Part shown: piece by piece, positions 53,901 to 61,333 of the stretch
Layout: each line of letters opens with the position of its first letter
Position numbering within the stretch: position 1 is the first letter of the stretch
Assembly (NCBI RefSeq): GCF_003994235.2
Contig: NZ_RYFG02000120.1
Coordinates: 1 to 64,000, forward strand
DNA: 64,000 nucleotides
Reading direction: 5' to 3'
Origin: Candidatus Methylobacter oryzae
GTDB lineage: Bacteria > Pseudomonadota > Gammaproteobacteria > Methylococcales > Methylomonadaceae
Translations under genes and position numbers: made by a program
Notes under the pieces: generated by a model
What the model was told of the DNA's origin: nothing
What the model saw: the letters and a program-made list of their open reading frames with translations, nothing else
Database searches by the model: none

Positions 53901-54934
53901 GTAAATTACTGGCCGGCACCCGGATTCTGGTCGTGGAAGATAATCCTACCAATCAACAAGTAATCAAGGAATTGCTGAACTTGTCGAGGATCACTGTAGA
54001 AATAGCTAATAACGGCGCAGAGGTGATGGGGCTATTGGATAACGATGCTTTTGACGCGGTATTGATGGATATGCACATGCCTGAGATGGATGGCTTTGAA
54101 GCGACGAAACTGATACGGAATCAAGCGCGTTTTATTAATTTGCCTATTATCGCATTAACTGCGGGAGTGACCCAAGAAGAGCAGCAGAAATGCATGGCCT
54201 TGGGCATGAACGGTTTCGTAGCCAAACCCATTAATCCTCAAAAACTTATGTCATTATTAGTACAATTGATAAAACCTGATGAAGCTGTTGGCGTTGAAAC
54301 AGGGGCCATCATGCCCGCCATTGATATAGCAACACCGGATACTGACGAGCAGCCGATATTAGACCTAAATAATTTATTACTGATGATCAATGATAATCGA
54401 GAGCTTGCAACCCGGCTGCTTTTCTCATTCATGGAAAACACGAAGGGCTTACCTGATGAAGTTGAAGCACTGGTTTATGCCGGTGATTTTGCCGCGGTCA
54501 AAGAACTGCTGCACAAAATTAAGGGATCGTCGGGCAATATAGGCGCAATGCGGCTCCACTCTGCTGCGGAAGCACTCGAAACCGAATTTAAGGCGGCGCT
54601 GCCCGCCGTATCAATGCATTATTTTCGTAAAGTATTTGATCAAACCGTGTCCGCCATCAGTGCTCTGCATCATCCTGAACAACCGGCGCAGCAATTCAGC
54701 GGCAACGCCGAGGCAAGCCGCCGCATTGTGGCGGAGCTTGACCTGCTATTGAAAAAGAATGATTTCATTCCGGAATCCGTACTGGCTTCGCTTAAGCCTC
54801 ATTTATCCGGCAATCAGCTCGACTGGTTTAACCGTTTACGGAAACTGATCAACAAGTTCGAATATGCCGAAGCGCGCAAGATTCTACACCAGTTTGAAGA
54901 ACTATCTTCTGCTCAGGAGAAATTGAATGATTAA
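50996..54934 (+). CDS. Hybrid histidine kinase: MASE1-CHASE-PAS-HisKA-HATPase-REC-Hpt
   Basis: A 1312-residue membrane hybrid kinase. MASE1-type helices (about 20-220: GKLGAYLAIPPGYATAIWPP), a CHASE domain (about 230-510: KSISNHINVLRSLGSFYEAS, GIQALSWNPRI), a helix near 525, PAS (about 575-700), phosphoacceptor His in FLANMSHEIRTPMNAIIGL (about 734), HATPase (NAIKFTEQGAV, DTGIGISDRDCEKLF, GSGLGLAISHNLLKL), receiver with Asp in VLMDMHMPEMDGFEATK (about 1024) and Hpt with His in LLHKIKGSSGNIGA (about 1172). A C-terminal helical module of about 70 residues (LDLLLKKNDFIPESVLASLK, FEYAEARKILHQFEEL) also ends the kinase at 55940-58741. The next regulator gene overlaps by 8 bases. Confidence 0.93.
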   Translation: MAQAKHGKVFSFLAFNPTKSFAWLLQVIGLSIAYFVTGKLGAYLAIPPGYATAIWPPSGIALAGVLIYGYRVWPGILLGSFLVNFSTTLDASLETFTSVVITLIISCGASLQAVAGKYLVGRFANFPNALTEEKEVFLFLLFGGFCSALVNSSIAVSTLMAAGRILSSNFLNNWATWWLGDVLGIFIFTPLALIWVLKPSEPWRNRRMAITLPIVSTFLLTTAIVFYETQNNNARLKLEFDQHAAELSLAVEKSISNHINVLRSLGSFYEASSLVSRQEFQTFVTHALDDFQGIQALSWNPRILLPERETFEHGIQNEGYPNFQITERNAAKQLTRAQDRPEYVAVGFIEPYKGNENALGFDVYSDKLRREAIDRARDTGEIAITARIKLVQERGDQYGALAFMPLYRKDLPHNTLEERRSNILGYLVAVFRGGDIVSTAIKDSDRPNLSYKLIDETAPVTEQLLFASSSQEELKPFVLQEKGLFGRDLSLVNSLTMNVGGRLWRLEVVPTQDYFTYRHSSSVWLILLAGLMLTSLAGTFFMVSSGRESVLRRLVDERAAALTVALHEAGKAKKALENVLSSATQISIIATTPDGVITIFNHGAELMLGYGAEEMIGKHSPVIIHLQEEITRHAQELSLELGRPISGLEVFWVKADRLGQEKREWTYVRKDKSTLIVSLAVTTILDENGEITGYLSIAEDISERKQNEAIVLLAKNRAEALAQSKSEFLANMSHEIRTPMNAIIGLSYLALNKEVPDEVRNYLEKINSSSNSLLSILNDILDFSRLEVGRLTIEHSSFDLYVILDSIRNLFADHAAEKGLDFNINVEADIPRFLLGDGLRLKQILVNLVGNAIKFTEQGAVTLEITLQYFYRSQAKLSFYVIDTGIGISDRDCEKLFQPFSQVDGSITRRFGGSGLGLAISHNLLKLMGGELAVESTSGKGSIFSFELILGISSMPTTLPANPAQRDFGKLLAGTRILVVEDNPTNQQVIKELLNLSRITVEIANNGAEVMGLLDNDAFDAVLMDMHMPEMDGFEATKLIRNQARFINLPIIALTAGVTQEEQQKCMALGMNGFVAKPINPQKLMSLLVQLIKPDEAVGVETGAIMPAIDIATPDTDEQPILDLNNLLLMINDNRELATRLLFSFMENTKGLPDEVEALVYAGDFAAVKELLHKIKGSSGNIGAMRLHSAAEALETEFKAALPAVSMHYFRKVFDQTVSAISALHHPEQPAQQFSGNAEASRRIVAELDLLLKKNDFIPESVLASLKPHLSGNQLDWFNRLRKLINKFEYAEARKILHQFEELSSAQEKLND

Positions 54935-55850
54935 TAGGCCTCACCCTACGATACTCATCGTTGATGATGTTCCGGAAAATATACAAATTCTTGCTGAGTC
55001 ATTAAACACGCTATACAAAATTAAAGTTGCCAATAATGGCGCTGAAGCTTTGGAAGTCGCGCACCGCGAACAGCCGGACTTGATTCTTCTGGACGTTATG
55101 ATGCCTCAAATGGATGGCTACGAAGTCTGCCGGCTCCTTAAAGAGAGCTCGCTTACGCGTAAAATTGCAGTGATTTTCGTGACTGCCCAAAATGCGGCTA
55201 ACGATGAAGAACTGGGATTAAAACTGGGCGCTGTCGACTACATTACCAAACCCATTAATCTTCCGGTCGCCAAGGCGCGTATCCATAACCACATCCAATC
55301 CAAGCAGCAAGCGGACCTGTTGGAGTTGTTATCGTTGTTTGATCCTTTGACAGACATCTGCAATCGCCGGCGTTTTGACGAGTCGCTAATATCGGAATGG
55401 AAGCGCTCAGTGCGCGATAAAACCTCGCTCTCATTGATCATGATCGACATCGACCATTTCAAGCAATATAACAATCATTATGGCCATAGTGCCGGCGATA
55501 TTTGCTTAAGGAAAGTTGCCGGGGAACTGTCCAGGAATCTGGTTCGTCCTGGGGATTTGATCGCTCGTTATGACGACGGAGAATTTGTGGTTATTTTGCC
55601 GGATACGGCAGAAAAAGGAGCGTTGCATGTTGCGGAACGTTTGCGTGAATGCGTTGAAAAAATGGGTTTACCCCATGCCTGTTCTGAAACAATACCTGTG
55701 GTCACCGTGAGCCTGGGGGTGGCTACAGGAAATAAAGTTCCGGATTATTTTTTGCCGCAGACCTTGAAAGATGCTGCGGGTAATGCCCTTAGGATGGCAA
55801 AAAAGGCAGGAAGAAATCGAGTCTTCCCTCAGACGTTGCAAGCGGGCTGA
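54927..55850 (+). CDS. Response regulator with degenerate GGDEF domain (DDGEF)
   Basis: A 307-residue receiver-GGDEF protein, paralogous to 49015-49929. Receiver Asp in LILLDVMMPQMDGYEVC; GGDEF domain starts DPLTDICNRRRFDESL and keeps IMIDIDHFKQYNNHYGH, but the active loop is RYDDGEFVVILPD, with Gly at the catalytic position, so it is probably inactive as a cyclase. Overlap with the hybrid kinase gene indicates coupled expression, so it is the likely phosphorylation partner of that kinase's Hpt domain. Confidence 0.9.
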   Translation: MINRPHPTILIVDDVPENIQILAESLNTLYKIKVANNGAEALEVAHREQPDLILLDVMMPQMDGYEVCRLLKESSLTRKIAVIFVTAQNAANDEELGLKLGAVDYITKPINLPVAKARIHNHIQSKQQADLLELLSLFDPLTDICNRRRFDESLISEWKRSVRDKTSLSLIMIDIDHFKQYNNHYGHSAGDICLRKVAGELSRNLVRPGDLIARYDDGEFVVILPDTAEKGALHVAERLRECVEKMGLPHACSETIPVVTVSLGVATGNKVPDYFLPQTLKDAAGNALRMAKKAGRNRVFPQTLQAG

Positions 55851-55939
55851 TTTCAGGACTCTTCATCCAACAATGAATCCTTTGAAAATCAAGCACCAAG
55901 AAAAGGTTTTCTCTCTTCATCGAAACTTTTTGTTATTTA

Positions 55940-58741
55940 ATGTTTAAAAAGCGCATTTTATCTATACGGTTTCCGCAAGATGTTAGTTTGCATCAATGGG
56001 TATGGCTCGCCTATGTCCGGGCTGCGCTAATTCCATTGCTATTTGTTGAGCTGGCGCTGCTGGGCGTTTATATGCTTTCGCATGAATGGTCTAAAACCGA
56101 AAGAATAGTTGCGATCCAGGCTTTAGCGAGCAACGAATTATTGCGATTGGTTGAGAATCATGTCGATGCGATTGAACGGCAGCTTGATGGAGTATCGCAA
56201 TTGACTGAATTGCTCAGGCAAGAAACCCAGGATGCTTTAGCTCGCCCGGTTGAAAAAGATCTTGAGCTTCCAAACCGTTATGCGATGACTAAAGATGGCG
56301 CGCTTTACTCGCGCGTCAACGATGGAGGCGCGGCCGTGTTCTTCAGCGGCTTCGTTAAAATTAACGACTCAATTAAAACCAAAATTTCTCAAACTTCGCG
56401 CCTTGACGCCACTTTGCGCCGTATTGTTGACGTAAATCCGCTAGTGGTGCAGGCTTATTTCAATAGCCACGATTCCCTCAATAGAATTTGGCCTTATTTC
56501 GATGTCTTAAGCCAATATCCGGAAAAAATGGACATCCCTTCCTATAATTTTTATTACGAAGCCGATGCTGAACATAATCCCGACCGTAAAACACTTTGGA
56601 TAGATGCCTACTTGGACCCTGCCGGTCAAGGTTGGATGGTTTCGTCAATTTCGCCGGTTTATAAAGGCGATTTTCTTGAAGGCGTTGTTGGGCTTGACAT
56701 TACGCTCGACGCGATTGTCAAGCAAGTGCTGGCGTTGCGGCTGCCATGGCAGGGTTTTGCGGTGCTGATCAGTAAGGACGGTATGTTATTAGCGTTGCCC
56801 GAACGGGCGGAAAAATTGTTTAACTTGCATGAACTAACTTCTCATCATTATGACCAGGCTATCCGTCAAGAGACTTTTAAACCCGATGCATTCAATATTC
56901 ATCGACGTCCCGATATGCGCCAGTTAAGTGAAGCTTTGACCCGAGACCAACAAAATAACACTACCTTGGTGTATTTTAACGAACCTTATTTGTTGGCTAG
57001 CAAAACATTGCCCAGTACAGGGTGGCGCTTGGCGATATTTGCTCCCGAAAACGAAATTTTCAAGCCGGCAAAGGTTTTGGCGGCGCGGTTGACCCGGATC
57101 GGTTGGTACATACTAGGGGGATTGTTTATTTTCTATTTATTATTTTTTGGTTTTCTGTATCAGCGCGCGAAGCGTTTAAGCCGGGATATATCCGATCCGC
57201 TGCAGGGCATACAAAACATGGCTATCCAAATCGGTGACGGTAATTTCCAGCCGGACGCCCCTGTATTTAAGGTTAAGGAGTTTAAGTCCACGGTCAATCA
57301 AATGTTGTTGACCGCGGATAAACTGCAATACGCCGAGCATCAGCTGATTGGCGCCAAAGAACAGGCGGAACAAGCTAACTATGCTAAAGGCGCATTTTTA
57401 GCCAATATGAGTCATGAAATACGAACTCCGCTTAATGCAATAACCGGCTTGGCGGAATTGGCTAAAAACGACAATCTCGATAATACGCAGAAACGATACC
57501 TGAACCAGATTCAACAATCTTCACATTCTTTATTGGCCATTATCAACGACATCCTGGATCTCTCTAAAATCGAATCCGGTAAAGTTAAGCTGGAAAATAC
57601 TCGGTTTGTAATTGAAGAGATGCTGCAAGGGCTGGCCGATCATTTTATTCGTATGATAGAGCATAAACGTCTGCAACTGTTCATTCATATTCATAAAACC
57701 GTCCCCGATGTCGTATGGGGAGACGAGCAACGCATCCGGCAAATTTTAATTAATTTGATAGGCAATGCTGTCAAATTTACCGAGCATGGAGAGATTCATG
57801 TAATAGTCGACGCGGTAAAACATCGGAGCCGTTATGGCGTTCGATTTTTAGTACGGGATACCGGGATCGGCATTTCTACAGAGTCCATTGAGCATTTATT
57901 TCAAGTTTTTACCCAAGCGGATGTTTCTATCTCCCGTAAGTTTGGCGGAACGGGATTGGGGCTTGCCATCTGCCAGCAGTTAGTGAACTTGATGGGAGGC
58001 GCGATCAATGTTTCAAGCCGGTTAGGGGAAGGTAGTGCTTTTGAATTCACTGTAGAATTGCCGGGAGAATTCACAGCGGATAGTTCAACGGTGAAACTTC
58101 AATCCGGTTTACGGGTAATCGTAGTTGACGGCAGCCGGGCTTCTTGCGAGGTACTGCAATATTATTTGCAAGAATGGCATTGTCATGTTTGCTTGGCATA
58201 TTCCGTTAATCAAGCTATTGATATAATTAAACAAGATTCGACGCCTTTCGATTTGATGCTGCTCGATGCAGAGCTGTTGCAAGAAGATTTTGGTGGCCGT
58301 ACTGACTTGCACGCTATACCGAATATCATTCTCCTGACTGACAGCTATTACCGGAAACCTTTGCAACTCCCGATGGATTTGAACGCCAATACTACAGTCT
58401 TACTGAATAAACCCGTGTTGCGCACAAGCTTATTGCATGCGATTCGCAGTAGTTTTCAAGCATGTTCCGAGCAAAAGACGATAGTCGGCACTGATGATCA
58501 GGTTACAAGTAATAAACTATCGCAGGACTATATTCAGTTCTTTCGCGATCTCGATGCGCTATTGCTTGAAAACGCCTATATCGATAGCGAACTATTGAAC
58601 AAAATCGATTGTCTGGCAGGAGATGGAAATGAAAGCAGGCAATATAAAGCTTTGTTAGACTGCCTGATGGCTTACGATTACCCAAAAGCAAGAGATATGT
58701 TGTCAGATATTATAAATTCGCTGCCAGGAGATACGGCATGA
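55940..58741 (+). CDS. Hybrid histidine kinase with Cache-like sensor and degenerate receiver
   Basis: A 933-residue membrane kinase. Helix 1 (AALIPLLFVELALLGVYML), a periplasmic Cache-like sensor (about 60-375: AYFNSHDSLNRIWPYFDVLS, GVVGLDITLDAIV), helix 2 (IGWYILGGLFIFYLLFFGFL), HAMP, phosphoacceptor His in FLANMSHEIRTPLNAITGL (about 490), HATPase (NAVKFTEHGEI, DTGIGISTESIEHLF, GTGLGLAICQQLVNL). The receiver (about 715-835) keeps Asp in LMLLDAELL and Lys in LNKPV but lacks the acidic pair (VVDGSR). It ends with the helical module shared with the kinase at 50996-54934. The next gene overlaps by 4 bases. Confidence 0.92.
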   Translation: MFKKRILSIRFPQDVSLHQWVWLAYVRAALIPLLFVELALLGVYMLSHEWSKTERIVAIQALASNELLRLVENHVDAIERQLDGVSQLTELLRQETQDALARPVEKDLELPNRYAMTKDGALYSRVNDGGAAVFFSGFVKINDSIKTKISQTSRLDATLRRIVDVNPLVVQAYFNSHDSLNRIWPYFDVLSQYPEKMDIPSYNFYYEADAEHNPDRKTLWIDAYLDPAGQGWMVSSISPVYKGDFLEGVVGLDITLDAIVKQVLALRLPWQGFAVLISKDGMLLALPERAEKLFNLHELTSHHYDQAIRQETFKPDAFNIHRRPDMRQLSEALTRDQQNNTTLVYFNEPYLLASKTLPSTGWRLAIFAPENEIFKPAKVLAARLTRIGWYILGGLFIFYLLFFGFLYQRAKRLSRDISDPLQGIQNMAIQIGDGNFQPDAPVFKVKEFKSTVNQMLLTADKLQYAEHQLIGAKEQAEQANYAKGAFLANMSHEIRTPLNAITGLAELAKNDNLDNTQKRYLNQIQQSSHSLLAIINDILDLSKIESGKVKLENTRFVIEEMLQGLADHFIRMIEHKRLQLFIHIHKTVPDVVWGDEQRIRQILINLIGNAVKFTEHGEIHVIVDAVKHRSRYGVRFLVRDTGIGISTESIEHLFQVFTQADVSISRKFGGTGLGLAICQQLVNLMGGAINVSSRLGEGSAFEFTVELPGEFTADSSTVKLQSGLRVIVVDGSRASCEVLQYYLQEWHCHVCLAYSVNQAIDIIKQDSTPFDLMLLDAELLQEDFGGRTDLHAIPNIILLTDSYYRKPLQLPMDLNANTTVLLNKPVLRTSLLHAIRSSFQACSEQKTIVGTDDQVTSNKLSQDYIQFFRDLDALLLENAYIDSELLNKIDCLAGDGNESRQYKALLDCLMAYDYPKARDMLSDIINSLPGDTA

Positions 58742-61203
58742 TTTTTTCAGTTTTGGACAGACCTGTTGTACTGATCGTTGACGACGAGCCGGCTAATATT
58801 GAGATTCTTGCTGCATTATTAAGCCGGGACTATCAGGTAAAAGTAGCAACTAACGGTGAAACGGCGCTGTATATTGCCAATCAGCTCCCTCAGCCCGACC
58901 TGATATTGCTGGACATTATGATGCCCGGCATGGACGGCTTTGAAGTCTGTAAGACGCTGAAAGCGAAAGAGGAAACTAAAGACATTCCGGTGATCTTTGT
59001 GACGGCGGCCGGACCCGAATCGGAAAGCATGGGCTTTGATTTGGGGGCGGTCGATTATATAACCAAGCCTATCAATCGTCAGATTACAAAACTACGCGTA
59101 AAAGCCCATATTGAGCTTGTTCAATCCCGGAAATACATCAGCCAGCATTTAGCTTTCCTGCATAACCTGATTGAAAATGCGCCCTTATCCGTTTCGGTGT
59201 TATCGACGGATTATCGATGGTTGTTGCTTAACAAGATAAGTCTTGTGCTGCAAGAATGTGAAGACTTGCATCAGGCAAATCAACAACATCCGTTTTTATT
59301 TATCGATGCCGATGATCGAGATAATTATAGCGGTATCCTTCAGGAAGTTTTTGCCGGCAAAAACCAAGATTTGCAGGTACATATGGTTGGCATGCAAGGA
59401 ATGCGGCGTTGTGTCGATCTCAGATTGTCGCCGTTATACGATGCGCAGGGCAAGGTGATTGGCGCCTTAAGTTTGGGGGTCGATGTAACCGAAAGTCAGC
59501 AAGCGCAAACTCGATTAAGATTATTAGCGAAAGTTTTTGAAAACTCCCAGGAGGGCATCGTTATTGCCGATTTGAACGGCAATATAGTGGATATTAATCC
59601 GGGCTACAAAAAAATTACCGGCTATTCACGTTTGGAAGTATTGGGCAATAAACTAGCGTTGCAGAACTTTGGTGTTCAAGACCAGGCTGCTCACAGCATG
59701 ATCTGGAAAGCGATTAATGAAACCGGCCAATGGCAAGGTGAGATTGTTAACCGTAATAAAAACGGAGACTTATTTTCAGAGTGGCTTTCGGTGACATTGA
59801 TAAAAGATCAGCATGGTAATCCTGAACATTATCTGGGCGTATTTAGCGGTATCAGCCTGATTAAAAAATACCAGAAAGACCTGAAAAAGATTGCTCATTA
59901 CGATAGCTTAACCAGCCTGCCTAATCGCCAATCGTTAGATGAGCAGCTGAAGCAGGCAATTGCGGAATGCGATCAAGATCAAGGTTTATTGGCGATATGT
60001 TACTTTGACTTGGACGGTTTCAAAGTTATCAATGACAAATGGGGCGCTGAAACGGGCGATGAAGTATTAATTGAATGGGGCAAGCGTATCAGTCATGCGG
60101 TAGGGGGAGCGGATACCGTTTTCCGGGTAGGCGGCGACGAGTTTGTGACTTTATTCTACGGTATTCCGAATAAATACGAATGCACCGTTCTTTTAGAAAA
60201 ATTATTCGCGTCGATTTCAAATAAAATCATAGCGAATAACGTCGTTTACCCCGTTACTGCGAGTGTGGGAGTAACGCTTTATCCATACGATAACGACAAC
60301 CCGGATATGCTATTGCGTCACGCACATCAAGCGATGTGTACAGCGAAAATTTCAGGTAAAAATCGCTATCATTTTTTTGATGTTGACGAAGACCTGCGCA
60401 TGCGCAGCCTAAACAGCGAGCAGAATCGTATCCAGAAAGCCCTGGAGCGTGGTGAACTGGAATTGTTTTATCAGCCTAAGAGCAATTTTCAGAGCCAAGC
60501 TACTACGGGTGCTGAAGCCTTGATCCGTTGGCGGCACCCTGAGCGCGGAGTGCTGTCGCCCGTAGAGTTTCTTCCGTATATTCATCAAACCGATTTGGAA
60601 ATAAGTGTCGGGGAATGGGTGATCGAGACCGCCTTGGCGCAGCAATATCACTGGTATAAGCAGAACGTCAAAATTGAGCTGTCTATTAATATTTCCGCCT
60701 GCCATCTTCAGTCTGCCGGCTTTATAAGTTATTTACAGCAACAACTGGCCAAGTATCCTGATTTGCCGAGGGGAGCAATACAGATAGAAGTTTTAGAAAC
60801 AGCCGCATTAGAAGACTTTGACGCCGTTACCGAAACGATGCGCGAATGCCAGAAACTCGGTGTGGATTTTGCGTTGGATGATTTTGGTACGGGTTATTCT
60901 TCGTTGGCTTATTTATGTAAATTGCCGATCAGTACCATTAAAATCGATCAAACATTTGTCTATAACATGTTAAACGATCAAGCCTCGTATGCGATTATTG
61001 TTGGCATTGTGGCATTGGCAAAATCTTTATCTCGTGAAATTGTCGCCGAAGGAGTTGAAACGCTTCAGCAGTACGCCGCTCTAGCGGAGATGGGGTGCAA
61101 CCTTGCCCAAGGTTATCTAATTGCGAAACCAATGTCGGCAAGTGAGTTTTATAGATGGTTTCTGGAGAGTCCGGATTTGAACGCCAACCAGAGAGCAGGA
61201 TAA
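58738..61203 (+). CDS. Response regulator with PAS-PAS-GGDEF-EAL domains
   Basis: An 821-residue cyclic-di-GMP enzyme. Receiver (1-125; Asp in LILLDIMMPGMDGFEVC), PAS (about 135-245), PAS (about 260-375: NSQEGIVIADLNGNIVDIN), GGDEF (about 385-545) with intact GGDEFVTLFYG, and EAL (about 560-810) with AEALIRWRHPERG, DDFGTGYSSLAYL, KIDQTFV and AEGVET. Both catalytic motif sets appear complete, making this the only intact cyclic-di-GMP enzyme in the island. ATGA overlap with the Cache kinase gene suggests they form a pair. Confidence 0.93.
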   Translation: MIFSVLDRPVVLIVDDEPANIEILAALLSRDYQVKVATNGETALYIANQLPQPDLILLDIMMPGMDGFEVCKTLKAKEETKDIPVIFVTAAGPESESMGFDLGAVDYITKPINRQITKLRVKAHIELVQSRKYISQHLAFLHNLIENAPLSVSVLSTDYRWLLLNKISLVLQECEDLHQANQQHPFLFIDADDRDNYSGILQEVFAGKNQDLQVHMVGMQGMRRCVDLRLSPLYDAQGKVIGALSLGVDVTESQQAQTRLRLLAKVFENSQEGIVIADLNGNIVDINPGYKKITGYSRLEVLGNKLALQNFGVQDQAAHSMIWKAINETGQWQGEIVNRNKNGDLFSEWLSVTLIKDQHGNPEHYLGVFSGISLIKKYQKDLKKIAHYDSLTSLPNRQSLDEQLKQAIAECDQDQGLLAICYFDLDGFKVINDKWGAETGDEVLIEWGKRISHAVGGADTVFRVGGDEFVTLFYGIPNKYECTVLLEKLFASISNKIIANNVVYPVTASVGVTLYPYDNDNPDMLLRHAHQAMCTAKISGKNRYHFFDVDEDLRMRSLNSEQNRIQKALERGELELFYQPKSNFQSQATTGAEALIRWRHPERGVLSPVEFLPYIHQTDLEISVGEWVIETALAQQYHWYKQNVKIELSINISACHLQSAGFISYLQQQLAKYPDLPRGAIQIEVLETAALEDFDAVTETMRECQKLGVDFALDDFGTGYSSLAYLCKLPISTIKIDQTFVYNMLNDQASYAIIVGIVALAKSLSREIVAEGVETLQQYAALAEMGCNLAQGYLIAKPMSASEFYRWFLESPDLNANQRAG

Positions 61204-61333
61204 GACATGCGGCAGGTTGATCTTGGTTAAGGATAAGTCGATTGCCAATAGATAAATAGGATGGAGGATATAGCTTTTGATTTTAAGTGCTAAGCGATGA
61301 TAGGTTATCCTCAGCGCAACCCGCCTAACCGCC

